Below, in pieces: positions 1-7,057 of a stretch of 14,683 nt of DNA. The DNA is from an uncultured Rhodospirillaceae bacterium. Lineage in GTDB: Bacteria > Pseudomonadota > Alphaproteobacteria > CAAGCB01 > CAG-977. Position 1 is the stretch's first letter. Every line of letters starts with the position of its first letter. Location: assembly GCA_900553035.1 (NCBI GenBank), contig USCC01000051.1, positions 1-14,683 on the forward strand, given 5' to 3'. The translations under genes were made by a program, and so were the position numbers. The notes beneath the pieces were generated by a model. The model worked only from the letters and a program-made list of their open reading frames with translations, did not search any database and had not been told where the DNA came from.

Positions 1-261
1 CGACCATATCGCCCCGGCGCAGCTCCCGTACGCACCTGCCCCGATGCGCCTCCGCCCTTTTTTGCAAAGCACATAAAAGGCTATGAAAAAACTCGGACAG
101 AGACGTAAAAAACTGAACTCGACAAATATCAACCGACCATATCGCCCCGGCGCAGCTCCCGTACGCACCTGCCCCGATGCGCCTCCGCTCTTTTTTGCAA
201 AGCACATAAAAGGCTATGAAGAAACTCGGACAGAGAAGATAAAAAACTGAACCCGACAAAT
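1..261. repeat. 133-bp tandem duplication, cut by left window edge
   Basis: Two near-identical head-to-tail copies are visible: 1-133 and 134-about 261. Both open with CGACCATATCGCCCCGGC and run through GCAAAGCACATAAAAGGC to CGACAAAT. I see only a handful of differences: C/T in the pyrimidine run, A/G in the GAAAAAACTC segment, a one-base length change near GACGT/AAGAT, and T/C in GAACTCGAC. The period of 133 is not a multiple of three and the open frames across it resemble no protein, so the unit is read as non-coding. Copy 1 begins at base 1, so further copies may lie upstream. From 262 to 488 I see no gene, RNA or clear repeat. Confidence 0.9.
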
Positions 262-489
262 CGCTTCCCGCACGGCGGTCTTGCTACTTTCTTCAGAGAC
301 AGGCGCGGGAATACGATGCTTTCCTCGGTGAAACGGCTCCATTCGTCATGCCGGACAGGATTCCCGTTCTGCTCCTCCTGCGGCCTTATCGTTTTCATAC
401 AGGACAGCCCCGTCTGATCGGCTTTTTCCGGCCTTTACCCATTGCTTCTGCACTCTGCTTTGTCCCGATCCGCCGTTTTCTTTTCACAC

Positions 490-522
490 AAAAAACGCCG
501 GAAAAATTCCGGCGTTTTTTTT
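490..522 (-). terminator. Intrinsic terminator of the DsbA-like gene (bidirectional in form)
   Basis: A 9-bp perfect stem, ACGCCGGAA at 495-503 and TTCCGGCGT at 507-515, encloses a 3-nt loop. It is flanked by A490-495 on the left and T516-522 on the right, so either strand yields a hairpin followed by a U run. It lies 17 nt past the stop codon of the minus-strand gene ending at 539, which makes that gene, and probably the whole glnB-to-DsbA group, the obvious client. Confidence 0.9.
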
Positions 523-538
523 ATTTCACATCAATCCG

Positions 539-1282
539 TTATTTTTTCTGAGAACGGATTTTATTGACGTTTTCTTCCAGTTCGTTCCCCATCATGGCGC
601 CGTTCGAAATATAGTCGCCGATAATGAACTGCGGGATACCCTGAATTTCAAACTGATTGGCCAAAGCACGGTTCGCGTCCAGAATCTGGCGCACGGATTC
701 GGATTCCATGTCCGCCTTGAACTGGTCCATATTCAGGCCAACCTCTTGGGCAAAGTCCATAATATCCGTTTCAGACAACGGACCTTCATGGGTGATCATG
801 CGCTGATGCATTTCAAAGAATTTACCCTGCTTTTCCGCAGCCAGGCCAGCTTTCGCCGCCGTTGCGGAGACCTGGCTCAATGTCGGCAGGTCTTTCAGCA
901 CCCAGCGGATATTGCCGTCGCTGCGAACCTTTTCCCATACCTTCGGGAACATCATCTTACAGAAACCGCAGTTGTAATCATAAAATTCGACAACAACCAC
1001 ATCGCCGTCGGGGTTGCCCAGAACCGGGGACGTCGGATCACGTTCCAGCTCGGTCCGATGGGAATTCAGCTTTGCGCGGATGCTGTCCAGTCTCTGCTGT
1101 TCCTGTTTGACACGTGCGGCTTCCATCGCCTGCGTGATGACTTCAGGATGATCCGTCAGATACTGTTTAATGACATTCTGGACGTCTTTTTCGTTCCAGA
1201 CCAGACCTAAGAATTTTGCATGCGCCGCTGAGGGAGCCAGCAGAACGGCCGTCAGAGCCAAAACGCTTAACTTACGAAACAT
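539..1282 (-). CDS. Periplasmic DsbA/ScsC-like thiol-disulfide protein
   Basis: This 247-residue secreted thioredoxin-fold protein probably oxidises or isomerises disulfides in envelope proteins. Residues 1-22 form a signal peptide ending in AHA. Residues about 26-85 form a charged helical region like the N-terminal domain of ScsC/Com1-type DsbA proteins (pattern YLTDHPEVI, then a Gln/Arg-rich helix). The thioredoxin part follows, with active-site CGFC at 105-108 after VVEFYDYN and a cis-proline loop GIPQ at 215-218. I chose the ATG at 1282, not the in-frame start 33 nt further upstream, because AAGGGG sits 8 nt before it and the signal peptide then begins correctly. It follows the M48 protease gene by 74 nt, with its own promoter in the gap and a terminator after it. 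CGFC differs from the CPHC of classical DsbA, so whether it acts as oxidase or isomerase cannot be decided from sequence. Confidence 0.9.
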   Translation of the reverse strand: MFRKLSVLALTAVLLAPSAAHAKFLGLVWNEKDVQNVIKQYLTDHPEVITQAMEAARVKQEQQRLDSIRAKLNSHRTELERDPTSPVLGNPDGDVVVVEFYDYNCGFCKMMFPKVWEKVRSDGNIRWVLKDLPTLSQVSATAAKAGLAAEKQGKFFEMHQRMITHEGPLSETDIMDFAQEVGLNMDQFKADMESESVRQILDANRALANQFEIQGIPQFIIGDYISNGAMMGNELEENVNKIRSQKK

Positions 1283-1320
1283 ATGTATTTCCCCTTTGTA
1301 TAAAAAAGTGACCATAGAAA

Positions 1321-1350
1321 ACTATACGTTAAAACAAGTGAAAGAGGCAA
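1321..1350 (-). promoter_or_regulatory. Candidate sigma-70 promoter for the DsbA-like gene
   Basis: On the minus strand TTGCCT (1350-1345) and TATAGT (1326-1321) are separated by 18 bp. They match the consensus at four and five of six positions. Transcription would start near 1314 and give a leader of about 30 nt containing the AAGGGG ribosome site. It lies in the 74-nt gap after the M48 gene, so the DsbA-like gene may be expressed both by read-through and on its own. Confidence 0.45.
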
Positions 1351-1356
1351 GAAATC

Positions 1357-2721
1357 TTATTTCAGGCGTTCTTTTTTTCCATTTTTCCGGTTTTTCAGGT
1401 TTTCCAGAATGTCCTGCGCACGCACCCATGCCGGGGATCCGTAAGGGACTTCGTCGACCGCCCGGCGTGCGAAATTCTCGGCCTGTTTCTCGTCACCGTT
1501 CAGGGAGTTGTATTCAGCCAGAGCATACGACGCCATGCCGATATTCCCCGACCGACCGTATGCAACCGCCAGAAAACGCCAGATCAGAGGAATTTCCGCC
1601 CCCTCTTTTTTGGAAGCAAATTCCAGATTGGCCATGGCGGATTTCAACGTTTCGGGCGTATCAGCCTCGATCTGCGCCTGTGCCGCGCCCAAACGCAGGA
1701 GCACGGAATCCGGCAGACGCCTGACAGCCTGTTCATAAACCGGGACAGCTTCGGCCGCGCGGCCTGTTTCAAACAGCATCTGTCCTTTAAGCTCGTAAAA
1801 ATAAGGGTCTTCGGGATAATCGAAAATCAGCGCGTCAATCCGCTTCAGCGCTTCGGGAAAATCACCCCGGCGGTAAAAGGCGATGGAGCGCGCATACCGG
1901 GCGGCAATACTTTTATCCGTTTCGGGATAACGTTCAAACGTCCTTTCCGGAGGATATATAAAAGCAAACAGTTTGGCCCGCATCCGGACGAACATGTCGT
2001 TTTCCTTTTTTATCCGCGCCCGGTTCGGACGAAGAGTCTTTTCCAGTTCGGCTTTCTGTTTTTCAAGAATGAACGCCAGGCGTTCCCGAACCATCGGGTG
2101 CGTGCGCCATAAAACGGCATCTTCACTCATCTGATAACTTTCCTGATGCTGAAGCTTGCGCATGATGCCTTCAAAACCGCTGAAATCATGACCCGTTTTG
2201 CGCAACAGGTCAACGGCCACCTGATCCGCCGCGTTTTCCTCTGTCCGCCGGTAACCGGCCAGAAGCCCCTGCGTTGACGCCATGCCGCCCATGGCGACCG
2301 CGGCGCCGACATCCCCCCGCCCGCTGGCAATGGCCGCCACCGTCCCCATGATCATTGACAGAAGCATATTACGCTGGGCGATACGCATATTTTCGTACAG
2401 ACGGACGATATGGCCGCCGGAAATATGACCGGTTTCATGCGCCAGAACAGCAATCACTTCCTGCGCGTCGTCCGCCTTGAGCAGCAATCCGGTATGAACG
2501 AAGACATGAAGCCCCTGGGCCGCGAAAGCGTTAATGCTGTCGTCACGAACCAGATGAAGGGCCATGTTGTGCGGTTTCAGACCCGCCTCGCGGAACAGAG
2601 GCGTCAGGTAAAACGCCAGGCCGCGTTCGATTTCCTCGTCCCGGATCAGCGAAAGCCCCTGGGCATGTGCCGCGGCTCCTGCCAGAATCCAGACCAGAAA
2701 AAACATCAGTACGCGGCGCAT
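1357..2721 (-). CDS. M48 family metalloprotease with TPR repeats (BepA/YfgC-like)
   Basis: A 454-residue exported zinc protease with tetratricopeptide repeats, the architecture of E. coli BepA, which assembles or degrades outer-membrane proteins in the periplasm. Residues 1-20 are a signal peptide ending in AHA. The catalytic helix carries HETGH at 95-99 (two zinc histidines and the general base). The third ligand is Glu162 in the E-x-x-A-D motif (162-166), and the family's THPxxxER block is at 207-214. A glycine/methionine-rich segment lies at about 120-150. TPR-like helices begin near 276 and continue to about 425, with an Arg/Lys-rich end. The start has GGGGAG about 7 nt upstream. It sits 46 nt after glnA and upstream of the DsbA-like gene. 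The pairing of protease and disulfide protein suggests envelope quality control (inference). The substrate is unknown. Confidence 0.92.
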   Translation of the reverse strand: MRRVLMFFLVWILAGAAAHAQGLSLIRDEEIERGLAFYLTPLFREAGLKPHNMALHLVRDDSINAFAAQGLHVFVHTGLLLKADDAQEVIAVLAHETGHISGGHIVRLYENMRIAQRNMLLSMIMGTVAAIASGRGDVGAAVAMGGMASTQGLLAGYRRTEENAADQVAVDLLRKTGHDFSGFEGIMRKLQHQESYQMSEDAVLWRTHPMVRERLAFILEKQKAELEKTLRPNRARIKKENDMFVRMRAKLFAFIYPPERTFERYPETDKSIAARYARSIAFYRRGDFPEALKRIDALIFDYPEDPYFYELKGQMLFETGRAAEAVPVYEQAVRRLPDSVLLRLGAAQAQIEADTPETLKSAMANLEFASKKEGAEIPLIWRFLAVAYGRSGNIGMASYALAEYNSLNGDEKQAENFARRAVDEVPYGSPAWVRAQDILENLKNRKNGKKERLK

Positions 2722-2767
2722 TTGTTCTCCCCGGCGGCGGAAGGAAAGTCCCTGTCCGTCCCATCCG

Positions 2768-4189
2768 TTACAACGAATAATACATTTGAAATTCCAGAGG
2801 ATGCGGCGTCCGGTCGTATTCGCGGACCTCCTCGCGTTTGACCGCCAGGAAGGAATCGATCAGGTCGTCCGTAAATACGCCGCCCTTTTTCAGAAAAGCA
2901 CGGTCGGCATCCAGCGCGTCCAGAGCCTCGCGCAGTCCGACCGCGACTGCCGGGACGTTTTTCAGCTCTTCCGGCGGCAGGTCGTACAGGTTCTTGTCCA
3001 TCGGTTCCCCCGGCGACATCCTGTTTTCAATGCCGTCCAGCCCGGCCATCATCATGGCCGCAAACGCCAGGTAAGGATTAGCCGACGTGTCGGGAAAACG
3101 AATTTCGACACGCTTTGATTTCGGACTTGAACCATGGGGAATCCGGCAGGACGCCGAGCGGTTGCGAGCCGAGTACGCCAGCAGAACAGGCGCTTCGAAT
3201 CCCGGAACCAGACGTTTGTAACTGTTCGTTGTCGGGTTGGTGAATGCATTCAGCGCGTGCGCATGACGGATAATGCCGCCAATGAAATAAAGCGCCTTGT
3301 CCGACAGGTCGGCGTATCCGTTTCCGGCGAACAGGGGTTTTCCGTCCTTCCACAATGAAAAGTGCGTATGCATACCCGATCCGTTGTCGCCCATCAGCGG
3401 TTTCGGCATGAACGTCGCAGACTTCCCGTAAGCATGCGCCACGTTGCGGACGACATACTTGTACATCTGAAGATTATCGGCGGTTTTCAGCATCTTATCG
3501 AAAGTAAATCCAAGCTCCTGCTGGGCCACGGCGACTTCGTGATGATGTTTGTCCACCGGAAGCCCCAGCTGTGCCATGACCGTCAGCATTTCCGCCCGCA
3601 GATCACTGGCGGAATCGACCGGCGGCAGAGGGAAGTAGCCGCCTTTGACACCCGGCCGGTGGCCGTGATTGCCTCCGGGCAGTACAGCGTCCGACATGCT
3701 ATCGCCTTCGACAGAGCTGATTTCAAACGCAATCTTATGCGGACGGACGCTGGTGCGCACGTCATCGAACACAAAAAACTCGGCTTCGGCGCCGACGTAT
3801 ACGGAATCGGCGATTCCCGTTGATATCAGGTAGGTTTCGGCCTTGCGCACCGTTGATCTCGGATCGCGGTCATACGGCTGTCCCGTGACGGGATCCGCAA
3901 TGTCACAGATGACGAAGGCGGTTTTCTGTGCCGCGAAGGGGTCGATTCCCACCGTTGCGTAATCCGGCCTTAGAAGCGTATCCGATTCGTTGATTGTTCG
4001 CCAGCCCGGTAGAGAAGAGCCGTCAAACAGCAGCCCTTCCTCCAGAAGATCTTCGTCCAGGACGCTGTGATGGAAGCTGACATGGTGCCATTTTCCCTTG
4101 AAATCGGTAAAGCGGAAGTCCACAAAGACAATCGATTCCTCTGCAATGAATTTCAGCAGTCCTTCGGCATTTTTCAAATCATGAACCAT
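2768..4189 (-). CDS. glnA: Type I glutamine synthetase
   Basis: GlnA makes glutamine from glutamate, ammonia and ATP in the cytoplasm, and is the main entry of ammonium into metabolism. The 473-residue length is normal for the dodecameric GSI-beta type. Landmarks are the N-terminal FDGSSL (55-60), the metal-site GAEAEFFVFD (133-142), HHHEVAVAQQELG (215-227), NGSGMHTHFS (269-278), the KRLVPGFEAP loop (325-334), SARNRSASCRIP (340-351) and the adenylylation site in NLYDLPPEE, with Tyr402 as the acceptor. The Tyr site predicts control by GlnE and PII. The E218-E225 spacing is one residue shorter than in enteric enzymes, but the same short loop is usual in rhizobial GlnA. The gene begins 24 nt after glnB with a GGGG-type ribosome site, so the two form a glnBA operon. 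Confidence 0.98.
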   Translation of the reverse strand: MVHDLKNAEGLLKFIAEESIVFVDFRFTDFKGKWHHVSFHHSVLDEDLLEEGLLFDGSSLPGWRTINESDTLLRPDYATVGIDPFAAQKTAFVICDIADPVTGQPYDRDPRSTVRKAETYLISTGIADSVYVGAEAEFFVFDDVRTSVRPHKIAFEISSVEGDSMSDAVLPGGNHGHRPGVKGGYFPLPPVDSASDLRAEMLTVMAQLGLPVDKHHHEVAVAQQELGFTFDKMLKTADNLQMYKYVVRNVAHAYGKSATFMPKPLMGDNGSGMHTHFSLWKDGKPLFAGNGYADLSDKALYFIGGIIRHAHALNAFTNPTTNSYKRLVPGFEAPVLLAYSARNRSASCRIPHGSSPKSKRVEIRFPDTSANPYLAFAAMMMAGLDGIENRMSPGEPMDKNLYDLPPEELKNVPAVAVGLREALDALDADRAFLKKGGVFTDDLIDSFLAVKREEVREYDRTPHPLEFQMYYSL

Positions 4190-4213
4190 AAATTTATTCC
4201 CCGTTGTTTGGCA

Positions 4214-4552
4214 TTACAGCGCGTCTTCGCCACGTTCCCGTGTCCGGATGCGGACGGCGTCTTCCACCGGCAGGATGAAAATTTTCCCGTCGCCGATTTT
4301 ACCCGTATGGGCGGCTTCGACAATCGTCTGTACCGTCCGTTCGACGCGTTCATCTTCGACCACGATTTCCAGCTTGACTTTCGGAACGAAATCAACGACA
4401 TATTCGGCACCGCGGTACAGCTCGGTATGGCCTTTCTGGCGGCCGTATCCCTTGACTTCGGTGACCGTAATGCCCTGAATGTCGGCCTCCTGAAGGGCTT
4501 CCTTCACTTCATCAAGCTTAAACGGCTTGATAATCGCTTCTATTTTTTTCAT
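4214..4552 (-). CDS. glnB: Nitrogen regulatory protein PII
   Basis: The 112-residue PII trimer subunit reads 2-oxoglutarate, ATP/ADP and glutamine state, and passes it to GlnE/GlnA and NtrB-type kinases. The canonical start MKKIEAIIKPFKL, the TEVKGYGRQKGHTELYRG block (31-48), the T-loop uridylylation residue Tyr51 in GAEYVVDF and the TGKIGDGKIF ATP loop (83-92) are all present. The immediate glnA neighbour favours GlnB over GlnK, which usually sits beside amtB. One oddity is in the C-terminal nucleotide-binding segment: it reads RIRTRERGEDAL, with Arg105 (codon CGG) where the family nearly always has Gly (RIRTGE). Arg101 and Arg103 are kept. The ATG is preceded by AGGACGGG. Confidence 0.97.
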   Translation of the reverse strand: MKKIEAIIKPFKLDEVKEALQEADIQGITVTEVKGYGRQKGHTELYRGAEYVVDFVPKVKLEIVVEDERVERTVQTIVEAAHTGKIGDGKIFILPVEDAVRIRTRERGEDAL

Positions 4553-4580
4553 AAAAAACCCGTCCTGACGTTAAAATGGC

Positions 4581-4610
4581 ATATTAACGGCAGACGCGCG
4601 GAAATATCAA
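4581..4610 (-). promoter_or_regulatory. Candidate sigma-70 promoter for glnBA
   Basis: On the minus strand TTGATA (4610-4605) and TAATAT (4586-4581) are 18 bp apart, matching the consensus at five and four of six positions. Transcription would start near 4574, about 22 nt before the glnB ATG. I found no TGGCAC-N5-TTGC pair, so the sequence gives no support for a sigma-54 promoter here. Confidence 0.4.
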
Positions 4611-4638
4611 GAAATACATTGGGTCCTGAAAATAACCA

Positions 4639-4667
4639 TTGACATATCGGCGCAGGCGAGATAGATA
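4639..4667 (+). promoter_or_regulatory. Candidate promoter of tRNA-His
   Basis: A perfect TTGACA -35 box at 4639-4644 is followed after 17 bp by TAGATA at 4662-4667, a weak -10 box. The predicted start at about 4674 leaves a leader of roughly 10 nt before the tRNA. In alphaproteobacteria a strong -35 TTGAC often accompanies a poor -10, which fits. Confidence 0.5.
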
Positions 4668-4683
4668 GAAGTCCTGTCCTGAT

Positions 4684-4761
4684 GGCGAATGTAGCTCAGT
4701 TGGTTAGAGCGTCGGATTGTGGTTCCGGATGTCGTGAGTTCGAATCTCATCATTCGCCCCA
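4684..4761 (+). tRNA. tRNA-His (anticodon GTG)
   Basis: The cloverleaf folds by eye. The acceptor pairs 4685-4691 with 4751-4757. U8-A9 and the D arm GCTC/GAGC follow. The anticodon stem TCGGA/TCCGG carries GTG at 4719-4721, and the T arm contains GTTCGAATC. The 3' CCA is encoded (4759-4761). The gene encodes the extra 5' G-1 (4684) opposite discriminator C73 (4758), the standard bacterial histidine identity pair. A promoter lies just upstream and an intrinsic terminator just downstream, so it is a monocistronic unit. Confidence 0.97.
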
Positions 4762-4771
4762 GACTTTTTTC

Positions 4772-4796
4772 AAAGCGCCCTTTACGGGCGTTTTTT
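4772..4796 (+). terminator. Intrinsic terminator of tRNA-His, overlapping the convergent Hpt stop codon
   Basis: The stem CGCCC (4776-4780) and GGGCG (4786-4790) encloses a TTTAC loop. It extends by G-U and A-U pairs and ends in T4791-4796. The last T residues are also part of the TAA stop codon (4795-4797) of the minus-strand Hpt gene, so the convergent units are packed back to back. On the minus strand the hairpin is followed by TTTG and then an A run, not a U tract, so it probably terminates only the tRNA. Confidence 0.85.
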
Positions 4797-5304
4797 ATTG
4801 CCCGCTTTTCAAGGCCTTCTGCAGAACGTCTTCCAGCCCTTTCAGAAGCATGGCGCCTTCTTCGCCGCCGTCGGATTTCAGGTCGTCATTCAAAATGATC
4901 TCCAGCGCCCTGACATGCAGGTCAATGACCTGGGCATCCAGCGTTGACATTTTCTTTTTTGAAGAGGATTCCTCAATGAACCGGCAGAGTTTGTCCCCGA
5001 TCAGGGACAGCAGATTGTACCCGAACGTTCCGCCCTGCCCTTTTAAATCATGGGTCAGCAGAAACAGCTGTTTCACATTTTCGCTCTGCCAGTTTGCCTC
5101 CGCGCGGACTTTGGCCGAAACTTTCCGGATGCTCTGAATATCCCGGGACGCCCATGAAAGATACGTTTCTGCCAGAGCGGCCACGGCCTCTTCAGCCTGT
5201 TTCAGCTGTTGTACATCAACGCCGCTATCGTCATATGGGACTTTATCACGCAAGGGATTCGGAATTTCTATAACTTGTGAAGTATTTTTTTTCTCGCTCA
5301 TCAT
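4795..5304 (-). CDS. Hpt (histidine phosphotransfer) domain protein
   Basis: A 169-residue soluble protein with one HPt four-helix bundle. The phosphorylatable histidine is His85 in the block THDLKGQGGTFGY, matching the HxLKGxxxxxG signature. HPt proteins pass phosphate between receiver domains in multistep relays. There is no kinase or receiver domain in this protein. Residues 1-35 are a polar, proline-containing extension, and 35-80 a charged helix that probably begins the bundle. Its first ATG overlaps the TGA of the receiver gene (ATGA). A second ATG directly follows and is better spaced (6 nt) from the AGG in AGGTGAATG, so the true start may be 5301. The coupled receiver is the obvious phosphate partner; the donor kinase must be encoded elsewhere. 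Confidence 0.88.
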   Translation of the reverse strand: MMSEKKNTSQVIEIPNPLRDKVPYDDSGVDVQQLKQAEEAVAALAETYLSWASRDIQSIRKVSAKVRAEANWQSENVKQLFLLTHDLKGQGGTFGYNLLSLIGDKLCRFIEESSSKKKMSTLDAQVIDLHVRALEIILNDDLKSDGGEEGAMLLKGLEDVLQKALKSGQ

Positions 5305-5825
5305 TCACCTGAAGAATCATGCAGAGGTTCGGGCGCTTTCCGGCGCCTGTCCTCCCCCTCAAAGGGGACGTCCCTGCGCCGGCGGTCCGGACCGAAATAT
5401 GTTTCCGTCCGAATAAAGGGACGGGGGTTTTCGATAATCGAGCGTATTTTAACATATAATTCCTTGGGGGAAATAGGTTTTGCTAAAAATTCGTTCACCC
5501 CGGCGTCACGGGCGATCAGAACACGTTTCAGTTCCGTGTGCCCGGTCAGCAGAATGACAGGCAGGAAGGGATTCGGGCTGTCTTTGGAAAGGCGGAGACG
5601 CTTGACAAATTCGATCCCCGAAACAGGTTCCATCTTCCAGTCGGTAATACACAGATCAACCGGCCCCACACGAAGGACATCAAAAGCCTGTTCGCCCGAA
5701 ACGGCCTCAAGAATATTTTCCTTTTTCGCCCCCAGAGCACATAAAATCGTCCGCAACAACGAACGCATATGGGCATTGTCATCAACAACCAGGAAAGAAA
5801 GGTTCTGTAAATTATATCCTGTCAT
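5301..5825 (-). CDS. CheY-like response regulator with basic C-terminal tail
   Basis: A 174-residue single receiver domain without a DNA-binding domain. Acidic pocket Asp15/Asp16 follows FLVV, the phospho-acceptor is Asp62 in TDWKM, the switch Thr is Thr94 in LLTGH, and Lys116 lies in AKP. After about residue 133 the protein continues into ENPRPFIR and a charged tail with GPDRRRR (145-151) and GEDRRRK (157-163), as in other rhodospirillal CheY-like proteins. It probably signals by protein contact. I placed the start at ATG 5825, where AAGGAG precedes it and the receiver fold begins. A longer reading from 6002 would begin with TTG, lack a ribosome site and read through the A42 tract as poly-Phe. 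It is translationally coupled to the Hpt gene downstream. Confidence 0.92.
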   Translation of the reverse strand: MTGYNLQNLSFLVVDDNAHMRSLLRTILCALGAKKENILEAVSGEQAFDVLRVGPVDLCITDWKMEPVSGIEFVKRLRLSKDSPNPFLPVILLTGHTELKRVLIARDAGVNEFLAKPISPKELYVKIRSIIENPRPFIRTETYFGPDRRRRDVPFEGEDRRRKAPEPLHDSSGE

Positions 5826-5910
5826 AGGCTCCTTCTTCGAGGTATATTTTAAATAGGATTTTAAAACAGCGGCATCTTCTTTACAAACAAAAAAAACGTT
5901 AACAGAAAAC

Positions 5911-5916
5911 ATTATA
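5911..5916 (-). promoter_or_regulatory. Perfect -10 box (TATAAT) upstream of the receiver-Hpt operon
   Basis: TATAAT reads on the minus strand from 5916 to 5911. Transcription would start near 5904 and leave a leader of about 80 nt before the receiver ATG. No good -35 box lies at 16-18 bp (TCCACT at 17). TTGCTC (5944-5939) is 22 bp away. The A42 tract begins 25 bp upstream of the -10, about position -38. Confidence 0.5.
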
Positions 5917-5938
5917 CGGCTTACACATCCAAAAGTGG

Positions 5939-6440
<502 letters not shown>

Positions 6441-6886
6441 ATTGTGTCTGCACGAGCTGCGGGAACCGGCCTGTGTATCAGGGAAAAGGGCGTGCCGAAA
6501 AACAATTCGTCCCCTATGCGACTCGCTGCCGCCCGGGATAAATTAAGACCGGTTCGCCTGAACGAAGAACGGAAACGGCGGCTATACGCGTCCGTAGCCT
6601 TTCCGGTGAAAGCCATCGGAACAAACCGGGGGCCACACCGCGAAAAAGCCGGCAACAACCGCGCGACAAGAACAAAAACCCGGCGGATCAGATTGAATCG
6701 CCTCGATTCGGAAAGAGGGTCGGACGCCGCGCTCGTTTCATGCCGAATGAAATTGAAAAGAAGATGGGACGTCCTTCCCTTTTCCGGTATTCTGTTCCGG
6801 CAGGCGAAGGACTCTTTCCCGCACACGGGAGGATTGTCCGTGGTGTTTTTATGTGAAGCTCCCTTCCGGGGAAGGGATCCTCTGAC
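6441..6886. other. GC-rich gene-free stretch with several short inverted repeats
   Basis: Composition returns abruptly to GC-rich. Long frames are open on both strands (6444-6926 plus, 6434-6901 minus), but they overlap each other and run into or abut the tRNA-Leu terminator, and neither resembles a protein. Local hairpins seen are GTTC/GAAC (6552-6563), a larger imperfect CGGAAA..GGCTA / TAGCC..TTTCCG pair (about 6570-6606), GAATCG/CGATTC (6695-6709), TTTCAT/ATGAAA (about 6736-6752) and CCCTTC/GAAGGG (6861-6876). It matches no RNA family I could recognise (not tmRNA, RNase P or SRP RNA). Confidence 0.5.
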
Positions 6887-6913
6887 AAAAAAACTCCCCA
6901 AAGGGAGTTTTTT
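6887..6913 (-). terminator. Intrinsic terminator of tRNA-Leu
   Basis: The 8-bp stem AAACTCCC (6891-6898) and GGGAGTTT (6903-6910) closes a CAAA loop. A's at 6887-6893 supply the U run for minus-strand transcripts, and T's at 6908-6913 do so for the plus strand. It lies immediately after the 3' end of tRNA-Leu. Confidence 0.88.
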
Positions 6914-6914
6914 A

Positions 6915-7001
6915 TGGTGCGGCTGAGAAGACTCGAACTTCCACAGGGGTTAACCTACAGCGACCTCAACGCTGCGCGTCTACCAATTCCGCCACAGCCG
7001 C
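6915..7001 (-). tRNA. tRNA-Leu (anticodon GAG)
   Basis: The 87-nt minus-strand gene has a class II fold. Acceptor GCGGCTG pairs with CAGCCGC, and the D arm holds AATTGGTAGACGC. The anticodon stem CAGCG/CGCTG with loop TTGAGGT gives anticodon GAG. A long variable arm follows (TAGGTTAACCCCTG region), then the T arm with GTTCGAGTC, discriminator A and an encoded CCA (6917-6915). It reads CUC and CUU codons. It is followed directly by a terminator and is divergent from lipB, with 76 nt between them. Confidence 0.97.
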
Positions 7002-7044
7002 ATTGTCCGAAAAGACAGCTTGATAACCAAGCCCATTTGAAATA

Positions 7045-7057
7045 CCAGATTATCTGG
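7045..7057 (+). promoter_or_regulatory. Operator-like 13-bp palindrome overlapping the lipB ribosome site
   Basis: CCAGATTATCTGG is a perfect inverted repeat with 6-bp arms around one base. Its right arm ends in the first two bases of GGAGG (7056-7060), the only Shine-Dalgarno-like sequence before lipB. It could be a repressor site on DNA, or a hairpin that hides the ribosome site in the mRNA. It may also be chance. Confidence 0.35.

Noticed and set aside
129..398. 89-codon minus-strand frame over the left repeat
   Set aside because: It covers a tandem repeat with non-triplet period, has no ribosome site and no family resemblance.
3508..3550. One-residue shorter metal-site loop in GlnA (EVAVAQQE rather than the enteric EVATAGQxE)
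   Set aside because: The short form is normal in rhizobial and other alphaproteobacterial GlnA, so it is a clade trait, not an anomaly.
4553..4683. Possible sigma-54 promoter for glnBA
   Set aside because: No TGGCAC-N5-TTGC-type match was found on the minus strand; only a sigma-70-like pair is visible.
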